From assembly GCA_964594125.1 (NCBI GenBank), contig CAZQLL010000013.1, positions 1 through 64,000 of the forward strand: a DNA stretch of 64,000 nt, written 5' to 3'. Of the stretch, positions 7,049 to 16,497 are shown piece by piece. Source of the stretch: CAVRZJ01 sp964594125. GTDB lineage: Bacteria; Acidobacteriota; Thermoanaerobaculia; Thermoanaerobaculales; Thermoanaerobaculaceae. A program made the position numbers and the translations under genes. Each line of letters starts with the position of its first letter. Within the stretch, counting starts at the first letter, position 1. A model generated the notes under the pieces. The model did no database searches. It worked only from the letters and a program-made list of their open reading frames with translations, and was not told the DNA's origin.

Positions 7049-8719
7049 ATGCAAGGACCGAGACCGATCACCGCGCCGCGCGGGACCACCCTGTCGTGCC
7101 AGGGTTGGCCGCAGGAAGCGGCGCTGCGAATGCTGATGAACAACCTCGACCCGGAAGTCGGGGAGCGGCCGGACGACCTGGTGGTCTACGGCGGCAGCGG
7201 CAAGGCGGCGCGCGACTGGGCGTGCTTCGAGGCCATCGTGCGGACGCTGCGCGAGCTGCGGTCGGACGAGACGCTGCTCGTGCAGTCCGGCAAGCCGGTC
7301 GGCGTGTTCCGCACGCACGAGGACGCGCCGCGCGTGCTCATCGCGAACGCCAACCTGGTGCCGCACTGGGCGACCGCCGACGAGTTCCGCCGTCTCGAGG
7401 GGCTCGGATTGACGATGTTCGGCCAGATGACCGCGGGCTCGTGGATCTACATCGGGACGCAGGGGATCCTGCAGGGGACGTACGAGTGCTTCGCCGCGGC
7501 GGGACGCAAGCACTTCGGCGGCACCCTGCAGGGAAGGCTGGTGGTCACCGCCGGGCTCGGCGGCATGGGCGGCGCGCAACCGCTGGCCGCGACGATGGCG
7601 GGCGCCTCGTTCCTCGCCGCGGAGGTCGACGAGGCGCGCATCGACAAGCGCCTGGCGACGCGCTACCTCGACGAGAAGCTGCACGACCTCGACGCCGCCA
7701 TCGACCGCGCCCTCGAGCTCAAGGCGGCGGGGATCGCGCGCTCGGTGGGGGTGGTCGCCAACGCCGCCGACCTGCTCGAGCGCCTGCTCGCGCGCGGCAT
7801 CGTCCCCGACGTGCTGACCGACCAGACGTCGGCGCACGACGAGCTTTTCGGGTACGTCCCGCGGGGCGTGAGCTACACGGCGGCGCTCGCGCTGCGCCGC
7901 GACGACCCCGCCCGCTACAAGGCCGAGGCGTACCGCACGATGGCGGACCACATGCGGGCGATGCTGGCGCTGCAGCGGCGCGGCGCGGTCACCTTCGACT
8001 ACGGCAACAACCTGCGCGGGCAGGCGGTCGCGCACGGCGTGCCGGACGCGTTCGAGGTGGTCGGGTTCGTGCCGCTGTACATCCGCCCCCTGTTCTGCGA
8101 GGGGAAGGGACCGTTCCGCTGGGCGGCGCTTTCGGGCGATCCCCGCGACATCTATCGCACCGACCAGGCGATCCTCGAGGCGTTCCCGGAGAACGAGGCG
8201 CTGTGCCGGTGGATCCGCCTCGCGCAGGAGCGGGTGCACTTCCAGGGGCTGCCCGCCCGCATCTGCTGGCTCGGGTACGGCGAGCGGGCGCGCATGGGGC
8301 TGGCGTTCAACGAGCTGGTGGCGAGGGGCGAGGTCTCGGCGCCGATCGTCATCGGCCGCGACCATCTCGACTCCGGCTCGGTGGCCTCGCCCAACCGCGA
8401 GACCGAGGCGATGCGCGACGGCTCGGACGCGATCGCCGACTGGCCGCTGCTCAACGCGCTGCTCAACACCGCGGCGGGCGCGACGTGGGTATCGATCCAC
8501 CACGGCGGCGGGGTCGGCATCGGCTACTCGCTGCACGCCGGCATGGTGGTCGTCGCCGACGGCACGCCGGCGGCGGCGCGCCGGCTCGCGCGGGTGCTGA
8601 CCACCGACCCCGGCACCGGCGTCATCCGGCACGCCGACGCCGGCTACCAGGAGGCCGTCGACTGCGCGGCGCGACACGGGATCACGATGCCGATGCTCGC
8701 GGGCCGGACAGGCGCCTGA
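7049..8719 (+). CDS. hutU: Urocanate hydratase
   Basis: This 556-residue cytoplasmic enzyme of histidine degradation converts urocanate to imidazolone propionate with tightly bound NAD+. Length and motifs are typical: VYGGSGKAARDW near the N-terminus, GLGGMGGAQPLA as the NAD-binding glycine-rich segment, TDQTSAHDE, and DYGNNLRGQA. GGAGG sits 8 bp before the ATG. No hutH, hutI or hutG is next to it, so the pathway is dispersed or partial. Confidence 0.97.
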   Translation: MQGPRPITAPRGTTLSCQGWPQEAALRMLMNNLDPEVGERPDDLVVYGGSGKAARDWACFEAIVRTLRELRSDETLLVQSGKPVGVFRTHEDAPRVLIANANLVPHWATADEFRRLEGLGLTMFGQMTAGSWIYIGTQGILQGTYECFAAAGRKHFGGTLQGRLVVTAGLGGMGGAQPLAATMAGASFLAAEVDEARIDKRLATRYLDEKLHDLDAAIDRALELKAAGIARSVGVVANAADLLERLLARGIVPDVLTDQTSAHDELFGYVPRGVSYTAALALRRDDPARYKAEAYRTMADHMRAMLALQRRGAVTFDYGNNLRGQAVAHGVPDAFEVVGFVPLYIRPLFCEGKGPFRWAALSGDPRDIYRTDQAILEAFPENEALCRWIRLAQERVHFQGLPARICWLGYGERARMGLAFNELVARGEVSAPIVIGRDHLDSGSVASPNRETEAMRDGSDAIADWPLLNALLNTAAGATWVSIHHGGGVGIGYSLHAGMVVVADGTPAAARRLARVLTTDPGTGVIRHADAGYQEAVDCAARHGITMPMLAGRTGA

Positions 8720-8979
8720 GGGACCGTGAGTAGGCACGGGCTCTCTGGCGCCGCGCCATGGGCGCGGCGGCGGGCCGGGTGAAGCCCGCGACCTCACGTC
8801 GCGGGCGAGGGGCGGGCGGCAGCCACCCCCCCCGGGAGGCGGCCGGGACTCGTGAAGGGGCGCCCCCACCCGCGCCGAGGACGCACGATGGCAGCGCGCG
8901 CCCCCGGGGCGCAGCGCCGCCGGACGAGCCGCCGGGCAGGTCAATCGCCACGGGTCCGCCGCGCGGCGCCGCCGCCCGC
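8720..8979. other. Spacer with strong hairpins between hutU and the sensor kinase
   Basis: Two perfect stems lie close together: an 8-bp GCCGCGCC stem closing the triloop ATG (8750-8768), and a 9-bp GCCCGCGAC stem with loop CTCAC (8784-8806). They could form the hutU terminator or a structured leader for the kinase gene. An in-frame ATG at 8758 lies exactly in the first loop and is not taken as the kinase start. Beyond the hairpins the sequence is G/C-rich and shows no recognised riboswitch. Confidence 0.5.
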
Positions 8980-11900
8980 ATGCGCGCGCTCGCCGGAGCC
9001 TTCCCGCCGGCTGTCTCCGGCCTCCTGGCAGGTGCCGCAGCGGGGCCGTGGCCGGCGCTGCCCGCACACTCCCTGCTCTGGCGCGCGCCGCTGGCGGCTG
9101 CCGCGCTGGCGCTGCTGTGGCGCCGGCGCCCGCGGTGGCGCCACGCGGTCGCGGCGATCGCGCTGGCCGGCCTGGCGGTCGACGCGCTGGCCCCCGCGCG
9201 CGTACCGGCGGCGCGCTGGGCGGCACACGCCGCGCAGGGAGTGCGCGAGGTGCAGCGGCGCCTGGAGGCGCTCGGCGACCGCCCGTCCCTGCTCGCGGCG
9301 CTCGAGGCGGGCGGCGCCGAGGCGGCGCCGGAGGTGCCGTTCGCCGAGCTGCGCCGCGGCGCCGCCGCGCTCGGCCTCGCCGTCGACGCCCTGCTCCTCG
9401 TCGACGAGCGCGGCACGCCGATCGCGTGGACCGGCGCGCGGGCGCAGATGCCGCTGCGCCTGCGGCTGCTGGGCGAGCGGGCGGTGGCGGCGGAGCCGGG
9501 CGTTTCGGAGGCGTGGATCTGGTGGCGCGAGCCGGTGCTCGACGGCGGCCGGACGATCGGCGAGCTGCTCGCCGGGGCGGTCGTGCCCGAGGACGGCGCG
9601 CGTGCCGTGCTCGGGGTGACGGCGGGACGCGCGGCGTTCGTGGTGCCGCGGTGGGAAGGGGGAACGGCGGTCCACGCTCCGAGCGGCGCCCGTCTGCTCG
9701 GCGTCGACATCGTGGCGGGGCGGCCGGTGGCGTGGAGCACGCCGGCGGCTGCCTGGGCGCTGATCGCCCTCGGGCTCGCGGCCGCCGGGACGTGGCGCCT
9801 GCGCGCGGTACCGGCCGCCGCCGCCCTCGCGGCCGCCGCGGTCGCCGCCGGGGCCCAGGGGCCGTGGCTGTGGGTCGTGGCGCTGCTCGGCTTCGCGGCC
9901 CTCGGCCGCCTTGCGACCGACCTGGCGCCGCCGCGGTCGGCGGCCCGCCCGGCGGCCTGGCTGCCCGCCGTGGCGGTCGCTGCCGGCATCGCGGTGCTGG
10001 TGTGGATCGGCGTCGCGGCGCTGGCGAGGCACCGCCTGGCGGCGGTGCCCGGGGAGCTGCTGCACCCGTCGCCGTGGCAGCTCGCGCTGGCGCTGGCGGC
10101 GACGCTGGCGTTCGCGGCCGCGACGCCGGCGGCCGGCGCCGGGAGGACGCCGCTGCGCGCCCTGGCGTGGCTGCCGCTGGCGGCCGGGGCGGTGCTCGGT
10201 GACCCCCGGCTGGCCGCTGTCGGGGCCGGGACGGTGGCGCTCGCCGGTCTTCCCGCCGGCGCCGTCGTGCTGCCGGGGGTGGCGGCGGCGCTGGTGATCG
10301 CCGGCGCCGACGACGCCGCCCGGCGCTCCGTGCTGACCGCGCAGGTGGACGCGACGCTCGCGCGGCTGGCGGACGCGGAGCGGCCGGCGCGTGCGCTGCT
10401 CGCCTCGTTCCCGGAGTCGGGAATGGCGGAGCTGATGCGGTTGACGCCGCCGGAGATGGTCGTCGTCCTCGGGCGCGTCGCCGGCTGGACGGGGTTCGCC
10501 GAGGCGCTGCCAGGCGCGTCGCTGGTGCTTCTCGGCCCTGGCGACGATCCCGTGGCGGTGTGGGGCCAGAGCCTCGGCTGGTGGGGGGCCATCCCGAGGG
10601 AGCTCGCCTCGCGGCCGCTGCCCGGCGGCTGGCGGCTCGCTGTGGTGACGCCGGAGCGGCCGCACAACGTCCTCGCGGCGCTGGCGGCCGCCGGCATCGC
10701 CGCGCCGACGGCGGCCATCGACCGTGCCGGCGGCGCGGTGACCCGGGGCGCCACGTTCAGACCGCTGGCGCCCGAGCGCGTGGGTCGGGCGCTCGCCGGG
10801 ACGGCGAGCTGGGGGCGGGTGGGCGTCGGCGAGCGCGAGTACCGCGCGTACCTGCGCGCCTACGGGGACTGGGTGATTGCGGTGCCGTGGGTCCGCGCGC
10901 CGCTCTCCGAGCTGGGGCTCTCTCTGGCCGGCCTCGCGCTCTGGGGCGTGCTGCCAGTCGCCCTGTGGCGGCACAGGCGGTGGCCCCGCGAGGCGTGGGA
11001 GCAGCGGCGGACGTTCGCCGGCCGCCTGCGCGTGCTCTCCGCAGCGGCGACGCTGGTGCCGCTGCTGCTGCTCGCGCAGATTCTGCCGCGCCAGTGGGCC
11101 GACCAGCAGGGCCTCGCGCGGCTCGAGCTGGGCCGGGCGCTGAGCCGGCCGCTGGCCGCGGCGGGGGCCGACCAGCAGGTGCCGTGGCTGGTCCGCGACA
11201 TGGGGGCCACGCTCGCCCTCTACCGCGACGGCAGGCTCGCGCGCTGCAGCCGGCCGGACCTGGCGGCCGTCGGCGCGGTGCCGTGGCTGGCGCCTGAAGA
11301 GGCTTTCGTGCGCTCGGTGCGCGGGTGGCGGGAGCCGCTGGTGATCGGCGAGGACCGGCTCTCGGTGTTCGCGCCGGTCCCGGGCGGGCAGGCGCCCGAA
11401 GTGGGAGCGGTGCTCGACCTGCAGATCGCCGCCGGCCGGCGCTCCTCGTCGCCCCGCGAGTGGTTCGCGATCACCGGGTTGTGGGCGGCGGTCCTGGCGC
11501 TGGCCGCGGCGGGGTGGGCGAGCCGGCGGCTCGCCGGACCGCTGCAGGCGCTGGTGGAGGCGACCCACCGGCTCAAGCACGGAGAGACGGTGGCCGCGCT
11601 GCCGGCGCACGGCGATACCGAGCTGGCGACGCTCACCAGCGCCTTCGCGGAGATGGCCGCAACCGTCCAGCGCCGGGAGGAGGAGCTGCGCCACGAGCGC
11701 GACCTGCTCGACCGCGTCCTCGGCACGCTGTCGGCGGCCGTGATCGTGCTTGACTCCGACGGCAGGGAAGAGCTGGCGAACACGTCGGCGCGGCGCGTGC
11801 TCGGGTCCGGGCGCCCGCTCGCGGCGCTGCGCGAGCGCTTCGGCCCGGCGGTGGCGGCGCTCCTGGAGCGGGCTGAAGGCGGCGAGACGGCCGCCGAGAC

Positions 11901-12693
11901 GCTGCACCCGCCCGCGGCAGCCGAGACGCTCTGGCAGGTCACGGTGATGCCGCTCCCGGGGATGCGGGGGCGCCGCCTGGTGGTGATGGAGGACCTCTCC
12001 GAGGTGGCGCGTGCCGAGCGCCTCGCCTCGCTCGCCGAGCTCGCCCGCATCGTCGCCCACGAGGTGAAGAACCCGCTGACGCCGATCCGACTGTGGGCCG
12101 AGGAGCTGCTCGCGGCGCTCGACGGCGGCGGCGCCCGCGTCGCCGAGATCGCCCGCACCGCCGCGGAGCAGATCCTCGAGCGGGTCGCCCACCTGCGCGA
12201 CGTGGCGCAGGGGTTCTCCAACCTGGTCGCCCTCGAGCGCTGGGAGGCGACGCGCGTCGACCTCGGGCCGCTGCTGTGCCGCGTCGCCGGCGAGTACGCC
12301 GTGGCGGTGCAGCGCGGGGTGGCGATTCGCTGCACGGCGCCCGCCGGGTGCATGGTCGATGCCGATGCGACGTGGGTGCAGCGCGCGATCCGCCACCTGC
12401 TCGAGAACTCCCTGCGGGCGATCGGCGGACGCCCCGGCGAGGTCGTCCTGACCGCCGCCGCCGCGGGCGGCGAGGTGGTCGTGACGGTGCGCGACAGCGG
12501 CGGCGGCGTGCCCGAGGCGAACCTCGACCGGTTGTTCGAGCCGCACTTCTCGACCACCAGCCACGGCAGCGGGCTGGGGCTGGCCGTGGTCCGACGGGTG
12601 ATGGAGCGCGCCGGCGGGCGCGCCGAGGCGCGCAACGTCGCCGGCGGACTCGAGGTGTCGTTGGCGTTCCCGGCGCCCGCCGGCACGGTATGA
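8980..12693 (+). CDS. Large NtrY-like membrane sensor histidine kinase
   Basis: At about 1237 residues this is unusually long for the family. The N-terminal 800-850 residues hold many hydrophobic helices separated by extracytoplasmic segments. Then come a HAMP linker (about 848-900), a PAS-like segment beginning near DLLDRVLGTLSAAVIVLD, the dimerisation/phosphoacceptor box with H1027 in VAHEVKNPLTPIRLW (the NtrY-type HExKNPLTPI signature), and a C-terminal ATPase with a conserved N, DSGGG and GSGLGLAVVRR. The start is uncertain: ATG 8980 is chosen because upstream codons are low-complexity and overlap hairpins. No response regulator gene is adjacent. Confidence 0.88.
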   Translation: MRALAGAFPPAVSGLLAGAAAGPWPALPAHSLLWRAPLAAAALALLWRRRPRWRHAVAAIALAGLAVDALAPARVPAARWAAHAAQGVREVQRRLEALGDRPSLLAALEAGGAEAAPEVPFAELRRGAAALGLAVDALLLVDERGTPIAWTGARAQMPLRLRLLGERAVAAEPGVSEAWIWWREPVLDGGRTIGELLAGAVVPEDGARAVLGVTAGRAAFVVPRWEGGTAVHAPSGARLLGVDIVAGRPVAWSTPAAAWALIALGLAAAGTWRLRAVPAAAALAAAAVAAGAQGPWLWVVALLGFAALGRLATDLAPPRSAARPAAWLPAVAVAAGIAVLVWIGVAALARHRLAAVPGELLHPSPWQLALALAATLAFAAATPAAGAGRTPLRALAWLPLAAGAVLGDPRLAAVGAGTVALAGLPAGAVVLPGVAAALVIAGADDAARRSVLTAQVDATLARLADAERPARALLASFPESGMAELMRLTPPEMVVVLGRVAGWTGFAEALPGASLVLLGPGDDPVAVWGQSLGWWGAIPRELASRPLPGGWRLAVVTPERPHNVLAALAAAGIAAPTAAIDRAGGAVTRGATFRPLAPERVGRALAGTASWGRVGVGEREYRAYLRAYGDWVIAVPWVRAPLSELGLSLAGLALWGVLPVALWRHRRWPREAWEQRRTFAGRLRVLSAAATLVPLLLLAQILPRQWADQQGLARLELGRALSRPLAAAGADQQVPWLVRDMGATLALYRDGRLARCSRPDLAAVGAVPWLAPEEAFVRSVRGWREPLVIGEDRLSVFAPVPGGQAPEVGAVLDLQIAAGRRSSSPREWFAITGLWAAVLALAAAGWASRRLAGPLQALVEATHRLKHGETVAALPAHGDTELATLTSAFAEMAATVQRREEELRHERDLLDRVLGTLSAAVIVLDSDGREELANTSARRVLGSGRPLAALRERFGPAVAALLERAEGGETAAETLHPPAAAETLWQVTVMPLPGMRGRRLVVMEDLSEVARAERLASLAELARIVAHEVKNPLTPIRLWAEELLAALDGGGARVAEIARTAAEQILERVAHLRDVAQGFSNLVALERWEATRVDLGPLLCRVAGEYAVAVQRGVAIRCTAPAGCMVDADATWVQRAIRHLLENSLRAIGGRPGEVVLTAAAAGGEVVVTVRDSGGGVPEANLDRLFEPHFSTTSHGSGLGLAVVRRVMERAGGRAEARNVAGGLEVSLAFPAPAGTV

Positions 12694-12742
12694 TCGCGCC
12701 GCCGAGGCCGGGAGAGCCGGCGAGGCGGGGAGGAGGACGAAC

Positions 12743-14098
12743 GTGAGCACCGTTGCGATCGCGCTGGCGATCTCCCTGGCCCTGCCGGGCGCGGCGGCCG
12801 CCGGGGAGCGCCTGACGCAGCGGGTGTGGCTGCTCCAGGGCGTGCCGGCGGACTCGACGCTCGCCGCCCTGCGGGCGGGCGGCGTCGACGGCCTGGTCCT
12901 GCCGGCAGGATCGGTCGCGGTCGAGGCGAAATCGTGCCGGCTCACCCTGACGCCGCTGCCCGACCTCGGCTCCCTGGCGACGTGGGATATCACGCCGTTG
13001 GTGTGGGTCTCCGGCGTGGGCGGGGCGGTCGGCGACGCCGAGACGTTCCTCGGCGAGTTCGCTCCCGTCGCGCGCCTCCTCCGCGGCGGCGGCCCGGTGG
13101 TGCTGGCGGCGCGCGCGCACTGGCCGGGGCTGCTCGACTTCGCCGCGGCGGTCTCGCGCCGCCGCGACGGGCCGGTCGAGGTGCTGCTGCCGGCGCGTGA
13201 CGCCGCCCACGCGGCGAAGGGGAGCGTTGCGGGCAGGGTGCACCTGCTGGCGGTCGCGCTCGGCAACCCGCCGGCGCTGGGTTTCCCGGCCACGACGCCG
13301 GCCGACGACCTGGCGGCGCTTGACGAGCTCGATGACTCCGGGGTGCCCTACCGCGTGGCGATCGTCGTCGCCCCGCTCGCGGCGCCCGCCCCCGGGGCCG
13401 GCGGCGCATCGCTGGGGCCGCTGGCCGTGCCGCGCATCGCCGAGTACCGCCCGGCGGAGCGGGGAGACGCCTTCGTGCTGCGCCAGCGGCTCGACTGGGG
13501 AGGCGTGTCGCTGGCGCCGGGCGACACCGTGCGGGTCGAGACGGTCGATGCCGCCCGCCTCCACCGCGACCTCGGGGCGGTGCTGCGCGGCGTGCGCCCG
13601 CACCTGCTGGGCTGGGACGTCGCGGGCCTTCCGGCGCGCGAACCGACGCTGGGCCTGAGCCTCGAGGCGTTCCTCGACTACCTGCGCGGCGGTCGGCCGG
13701 CGCCGACGCCTGTGGTGCAGGTTGAGTGGCCGGCGCCGACGCGGCTGCTCGTGGCGCTTGCCAACCCGACCCCGCATGGCAGCGCGGTCGCGACCACCGG
13801 CAACTACGTCGAGGTGCGCTTCGAGGGCGCACAGGTGCTCGACGTGTCGCTCGGCGACTTCTCGGGCGCGGACTTCGGACGGACCGACCTCGGCGTGTGG
13901 CGGCGCGCGGTGGCGCGCGAGGCGAACGCGGTGCGGCTGTTCCTGACCTACGTGGCGCCCGTATCGCGGACCTCCGGCGCGTCGCTGACGTTCTTCGGCA
14001 GGCCGGCGGCGGTGCGTACGCGCTGGGTCGTCCGGCTCTCGGAGGGCACCGAGCTCGCCGGCGAGCCGGAGCCGGCGCCCGCAGTCAGGAAGCCCTGA
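12743..14098 (+). CDS. Secreted protein of unknown function
   Basis: This 451-residue protein starts at a GTG behind GGGGAGGAGG and opens with a clear signal peptide ending near LPGAAAAGE. The mature part alternates strand-like and helix-like segments (RVWLLQGV, GLVLPAGSVAV, PVVLAARAHWPGLLDF), reminiscent of a barrel such as DUF3142, then ends in a beta-rich C-terminal domain from about residue 330. I do not recognise the family securely. It follows the sensor kinase by 49 bp and may be its partner. Its last 14 bp overlap the convergent ASADH-like gene. Confidence 0.65.
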   Translation: MSTVAIALAISLALPGAAAAGERLTQRVWLLQGVPADSTLAALRAGGVDGLVLPAGSVAVEAKSCRLTLTPLPDLGSLATWDITPLVWVSGVGGAVGDAETFLGEFAPVARLLRGGGPVVLAARAHWPGLLDFAAAVSRRRDGPVEVLLPARDAAHAAKGSVAGRVHLLAVALGNPPALGFPATTPADDLAALDELDDSGVPYRVAIVVAPLAAPAPGAGGASLGPLAVPRIAEYRPAERGDAFVLRQRLDWGGVSLAPGDTVRVETVDAARLHRDLGAVLRGVRPHLLGWDVAGLPAREPTLGLSLEAFLDYLRGGRPAPTPVVQVEWPAPTRLLVALANPTPHGSAVATTGNYVEVRFEGAQVLDVSLGDFSGADFGRTDLGVWRRAVAREANAVRLFLTYVAPVSRTSGASLTFFGRPAAVRTRWVVRLSEGTELAGEPEPAPAVRKP

Positions 14099-15056
14099 CG
14101 GCCGCCACCGTGTCGACGACCACCTGTCCGCCGCCGGCGCGGGCGGCGTCGGCGAAGACCCACGCCGTCACCCAGCCGCCCTCGCATTGGAGACCGGCGC
14201 ACACGATCTCATCGCTGTCCACCGCGGTCGTGAGGTGAGGGCGCTCGGTGCGCCGGGCCATGCGGACACCCGGCTCGCCGCGCAGCAAAGAGGCGGCGCG
14301 CGCCGAGCTCGCGGCGGCCGCGGGGCGGACGGCGACGGCGGCGGCGTGGCCGTGGAACACGCCGGTGTGCAGCGCGGCGAGCCGGCAGGGGAGGCCGGGA
14401 AAGAGCCGGACGAGCTGCGCCCGCAGCGCGCCGAGCGTGGTGGCGGCGGCCGGCACGGCGTCGAACGCCAGGACGCCCGGGAGCGCGGCCGGCGCATCGG
14501 TCGCCCGCCCGGAGAGGCGCGAGGCAGCCTGGCGGGCCAGCTCCTCGATCCCGGCGTCGCCGTAGTCGGCCGCCGGCAGCAGCACGGTGAGGGCGGCGTC
14601 GGTGGGGGCGAGCGGCGCCAGCGCCCGCAGGAGCCGCCCGGGTGCCCACAGCGCCGGCGCCGCGAGGTGGAACCAGCGCGTGCCGCGGCCGCCCTGCGGG
14701 GGGGCGGCGAGCAGCGGCTGCGAGTCGTCGGGGGCGATGCCGGGCTGCGTGAGGTCGACGAGCGCGGCGGCTGGGTTGGCGCGCAGCCACGCCAGCAGCG
14801 TTGCCGCTGCCGCCGGGGCCAGCGGGACGGTGGCGATGACGACATCGGTGCCGTCGAGCTCGCCCCCGTCGCCGAGCGGCGGCACCATCGCCGCCTCGCC
14901 GCCGACCTCGGCGATCAGGTGGTCGTCGCTGCCGGAGGTGTGGAACAGGCGCCGCCGCGCCGCGGGGAATGCGCTCCACAGCGGGCCGACGACCTGGCGG
15001 CCTGGGAGCGACGCGGGGTCAAGGACCGTCAGGGTGAACCGGGGGTGTTGCAGCAC
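14085..15056 (-). CDS. Degenerate aspartate-semialdehyde dehydrogenase homologue
   Basis: This 323-residue protein can be followed along the Asd/ArgC fold: a segment matching the IAFNVIP region (VLAFDAVP), the VPVF-x-GH-x-A-V region as TGVFHGHAAAVAV, and the segment after the active site. The Rossmann glycine motif GATGxVG is replaced by DPASLPG, and the catalytic cysteine segment (NPNC-like) reads LAAPALWAPG with no cysteine. It therefore cannot catalyse the normal reaction. It overlaps the 3' end of pssA by 38 bp and closes the DUF465-psd-pssA transcript, suggesting a structural or regulatory role there. Confidence 0.72.
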   Translation of the reverse strand: MLQHPRFTLTVLDPASLPGRQVVGPLWSAFPAARRRLFHTSGSDDHLIAEVGGEAAMVPPLGDGGELDGTDVVIATVPLAPAAAATLLAWLRANPAAALVDLTQPGIAPDDSQPLLAAPPQGGRGTRWFHLAAPALWAPGRLLRALAPLAPTDAALTVLLPAADYGDAGIEELARQAASRLSGRATDAPAALPGVLAFDAVPAAATTLGALRAQLVRLFPGLPCRLAALHTGVFHGHAAAVAVRPAAAASSARAASLLRGEPGVRMARRTERPHLTTAVDSDEIVCAGLQCEGGWVTAWVFADAARAGGGQVVVDTVAAVRAS

Positions 15057-15846
15057 GAGGCGCCTCGATGTTCTCGCTCCGGCGCCCGCGTCGCCGCCGG
15101 CGCAGGCGGCCGGCGGCCAGGGCAGCGGGGCCCCAGAGCAGGTAGGCGGCCGCGAGGACGGCCATCACCGGCACCGGCGACACCACGACCACCGCCACGA
15201 CCAGCGCGAACAGGAAGAACGCGGCGGCCGGCCACCGCTGCCGCGGGTTGAAGTCCTTGTACGAATGGTACGGTATGGTCGAGACCATCAGCACCGAGAC
15301 GAGGAAGACGAATGCGCACACCGCGACCGTCTCCAGACGGTCCGGCGAGTGCGCCGGGGCGATGAGCACCATCACGGTCAGCGCCCCGGCCCCCGCCGGG
15401 ATCGGGAGGCCGGTGAAGTAGCGCTTGTCGCCGTGCGCCGCATGCACGTTGAAGCGGGCGAGACGCACCGAGCCGGCTACCAGGAAGAGGAACGCCGTCG
15501 CCCACCCCCAGCGCCCGGCGCCGGTCAGGCCCCACTGGTAGGCGAGCACCGCCGGCGCCACGCCGAACGAGACCACGTCGGCGAGCGAGTCGTACTCCTT
15601 GCCGAAGTCGGAGGTGGAGTTCATGAGGCGGGCGATGCGACCGTCGAGCCCGTCGAGCACGCCGGCGAGGATGATCAGCCAGCCGGCCAGCTCGAAGCGG
15701 CCGTGGATCGCGTGCAGCACGGCGGCGAACCCGCACAGCATGTTGCTCACGGTGAACAGCGAAGGGAGGAGGAAGATCCCCCGGCGGAGCGACTCGCCCG
15801 TGAAACGGCGGGCGGGGTGGGGCCGGCGCGGCTTGCGGATCCTCAT
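15019..15846 (-). CDS. pssA: CDP-diacylglycerol-serine O-phosphatidyltransferase
   Basis: This 275-residue integral membrane enzyme makes phosphatidylserine from CDP-diacylglycerol and serine. The CDP-alcohol phosphotransferase motif is complete in DGLDGRIARLMNSTSDFG followed by KEYDSLADVVSFG, giving the D-G-x2-A-R-x8-G-x3-D-x3-D pattern. About seven hydrophobic helices follow. The ATG overlaps the psd stop (ATGA), so the enzyme and the decarboxylase acting on its product are translationally coupled. The basic C-terminal tail runs into the ASADH-like gene. Confidence 0.95.
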   Translation of the reverse strand: MRIRKPRRPHPARRFTGESLRRGIFLLPSLFTVSNMLCGFAAVLHAIHGRFELAGWLIILAGVLDGLDGRIARLMNSTSDFGKEYDSLADVVSFGVAPAVLAYQWGLTGAGRWGWATAFLFLVAGSVRLARFNVHAAHGDKRYFTGLPIPAGAGALTVMVLIAPAHSPDRLETVAVCAFVFLVSVLMVSTIPYHSYKDFNPRQRWPAAAFFLFALVVAVVVVSPVPVMAVLAAAYLLWGPAALAAGRLRRRRRGRRSENIEAPRAATPPVHPDGP

Positions 15847-16487
15847 CGCTGCTCCGCGAGCGGCAGGCGCGCCACCACCGTGACGCCGGCGCGGGTGCGC
15901 TCGCCCGGCCTCACCGCCACCGCGGCGCCGGCCGGCAGGAAGAGGTCGACGCGCGAGCCGAACTTGATGATGCCGACGCGCTGCCCGCGCGCCACGCTCT
16001 CGCCCTCGGCCACGTCGCACACCACGCGGCGCGCGAGAGCGCCGGCGATCTGCTTGTAGGCGACCGTGCCGGCGCCGCCGGCGATCACCACGACGCTGTG
16101 CTCGTTGAGCTCCGACGCCTTGTCGCGATAGGCGGGGAGCTTGCGGCCGGCGTGGTACTCGGCGCAGGTCACCTTCCCGGCGATCGGCGCGCGGTTGACG
16201 TGCACGTTGGCCGGAGACATGAAGATCGAGACCTGCTGCGGCAGGCCGATCCCGGCGAAGCGCGGCGGCGAGGCGACGACCTTGAGCACCTTGCCGTCGG
16301 CGGGCGCGAGCACGGAATCGGGCGGGGCGTCGCTGGAGCGTGCCGGGTTGCGGAAGAACGTGGCGCTGAACGCGCCGATCAACCACAGCGCGACGGCGAC
16401 GGGGGCGTACCCGAACACCCAGGCGAAGATGCCGCCGAGCACAGGGACAACCACGTAGGGGTACCCCTCCGGGGCGAGAAGGGACAT
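15843..16487 (-). CDS. psd: Phosphatidylserine decarboxylase, short type
   Basis: This 214-residue proenzyme converts phosphatidylserine to phosphatidylethanolamine. It self-cleaves at a Gly-Ser to make the pyruvoyl group; here the site is in IIKFGSRVDLFLP near the C-terminus. The segment MSPANVHVNRAPIAGKV is the conserved histidine-containing core. The N-terminus has two membrane helices. Size and motif match the short, single-domain class rather than the E. coli type. It lies between the DUF465 gene (10 bp upstream) and pssA. Confidence 0.94.
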   Translation of the reverse strand: MSLLAPEGYPYVVVPVLGGIFAWVFGYAPVAVALWLIGAFSATFFRNPARSSDAPPDSVLAPADGKVLKVVASPPRFAGIGLPQQVSIFMSPANVHVNRAPIAGKVTCAEYHAGRKLPAYRDKASELNEHSVVVIAGGAGTVAYKQIAGALARRVVCDVAEGESVARGQRVGIIKFGSRVDLFLPAGAAVAVRPGERTRAGVTVVARLPLAEQR

Positions 16488-16497
16488 GGCGGCGGTG

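Noticed and set aside
8780..8890. Resemblance to a cobalamin riboswitch (a GCCAC box and GGGAGGCGG-like segments)
   Set aside because: The B12-box and the rest of the conserved core cannot be aligned, and the downstream gene is a sensor kinase. Resemblance is expected by chance in such GC-rich sequence.
8758..8979. A longer kinase beginning at ATG 8758
   Set aside because: The extra 74 codons are Arg/Pro/Gly-rich low complexity, the ATG sits in the loop of a perfect hairpin, and no ribosome site precedes it. ATG 8980 fits the start of the hydrophobic N-terminus.
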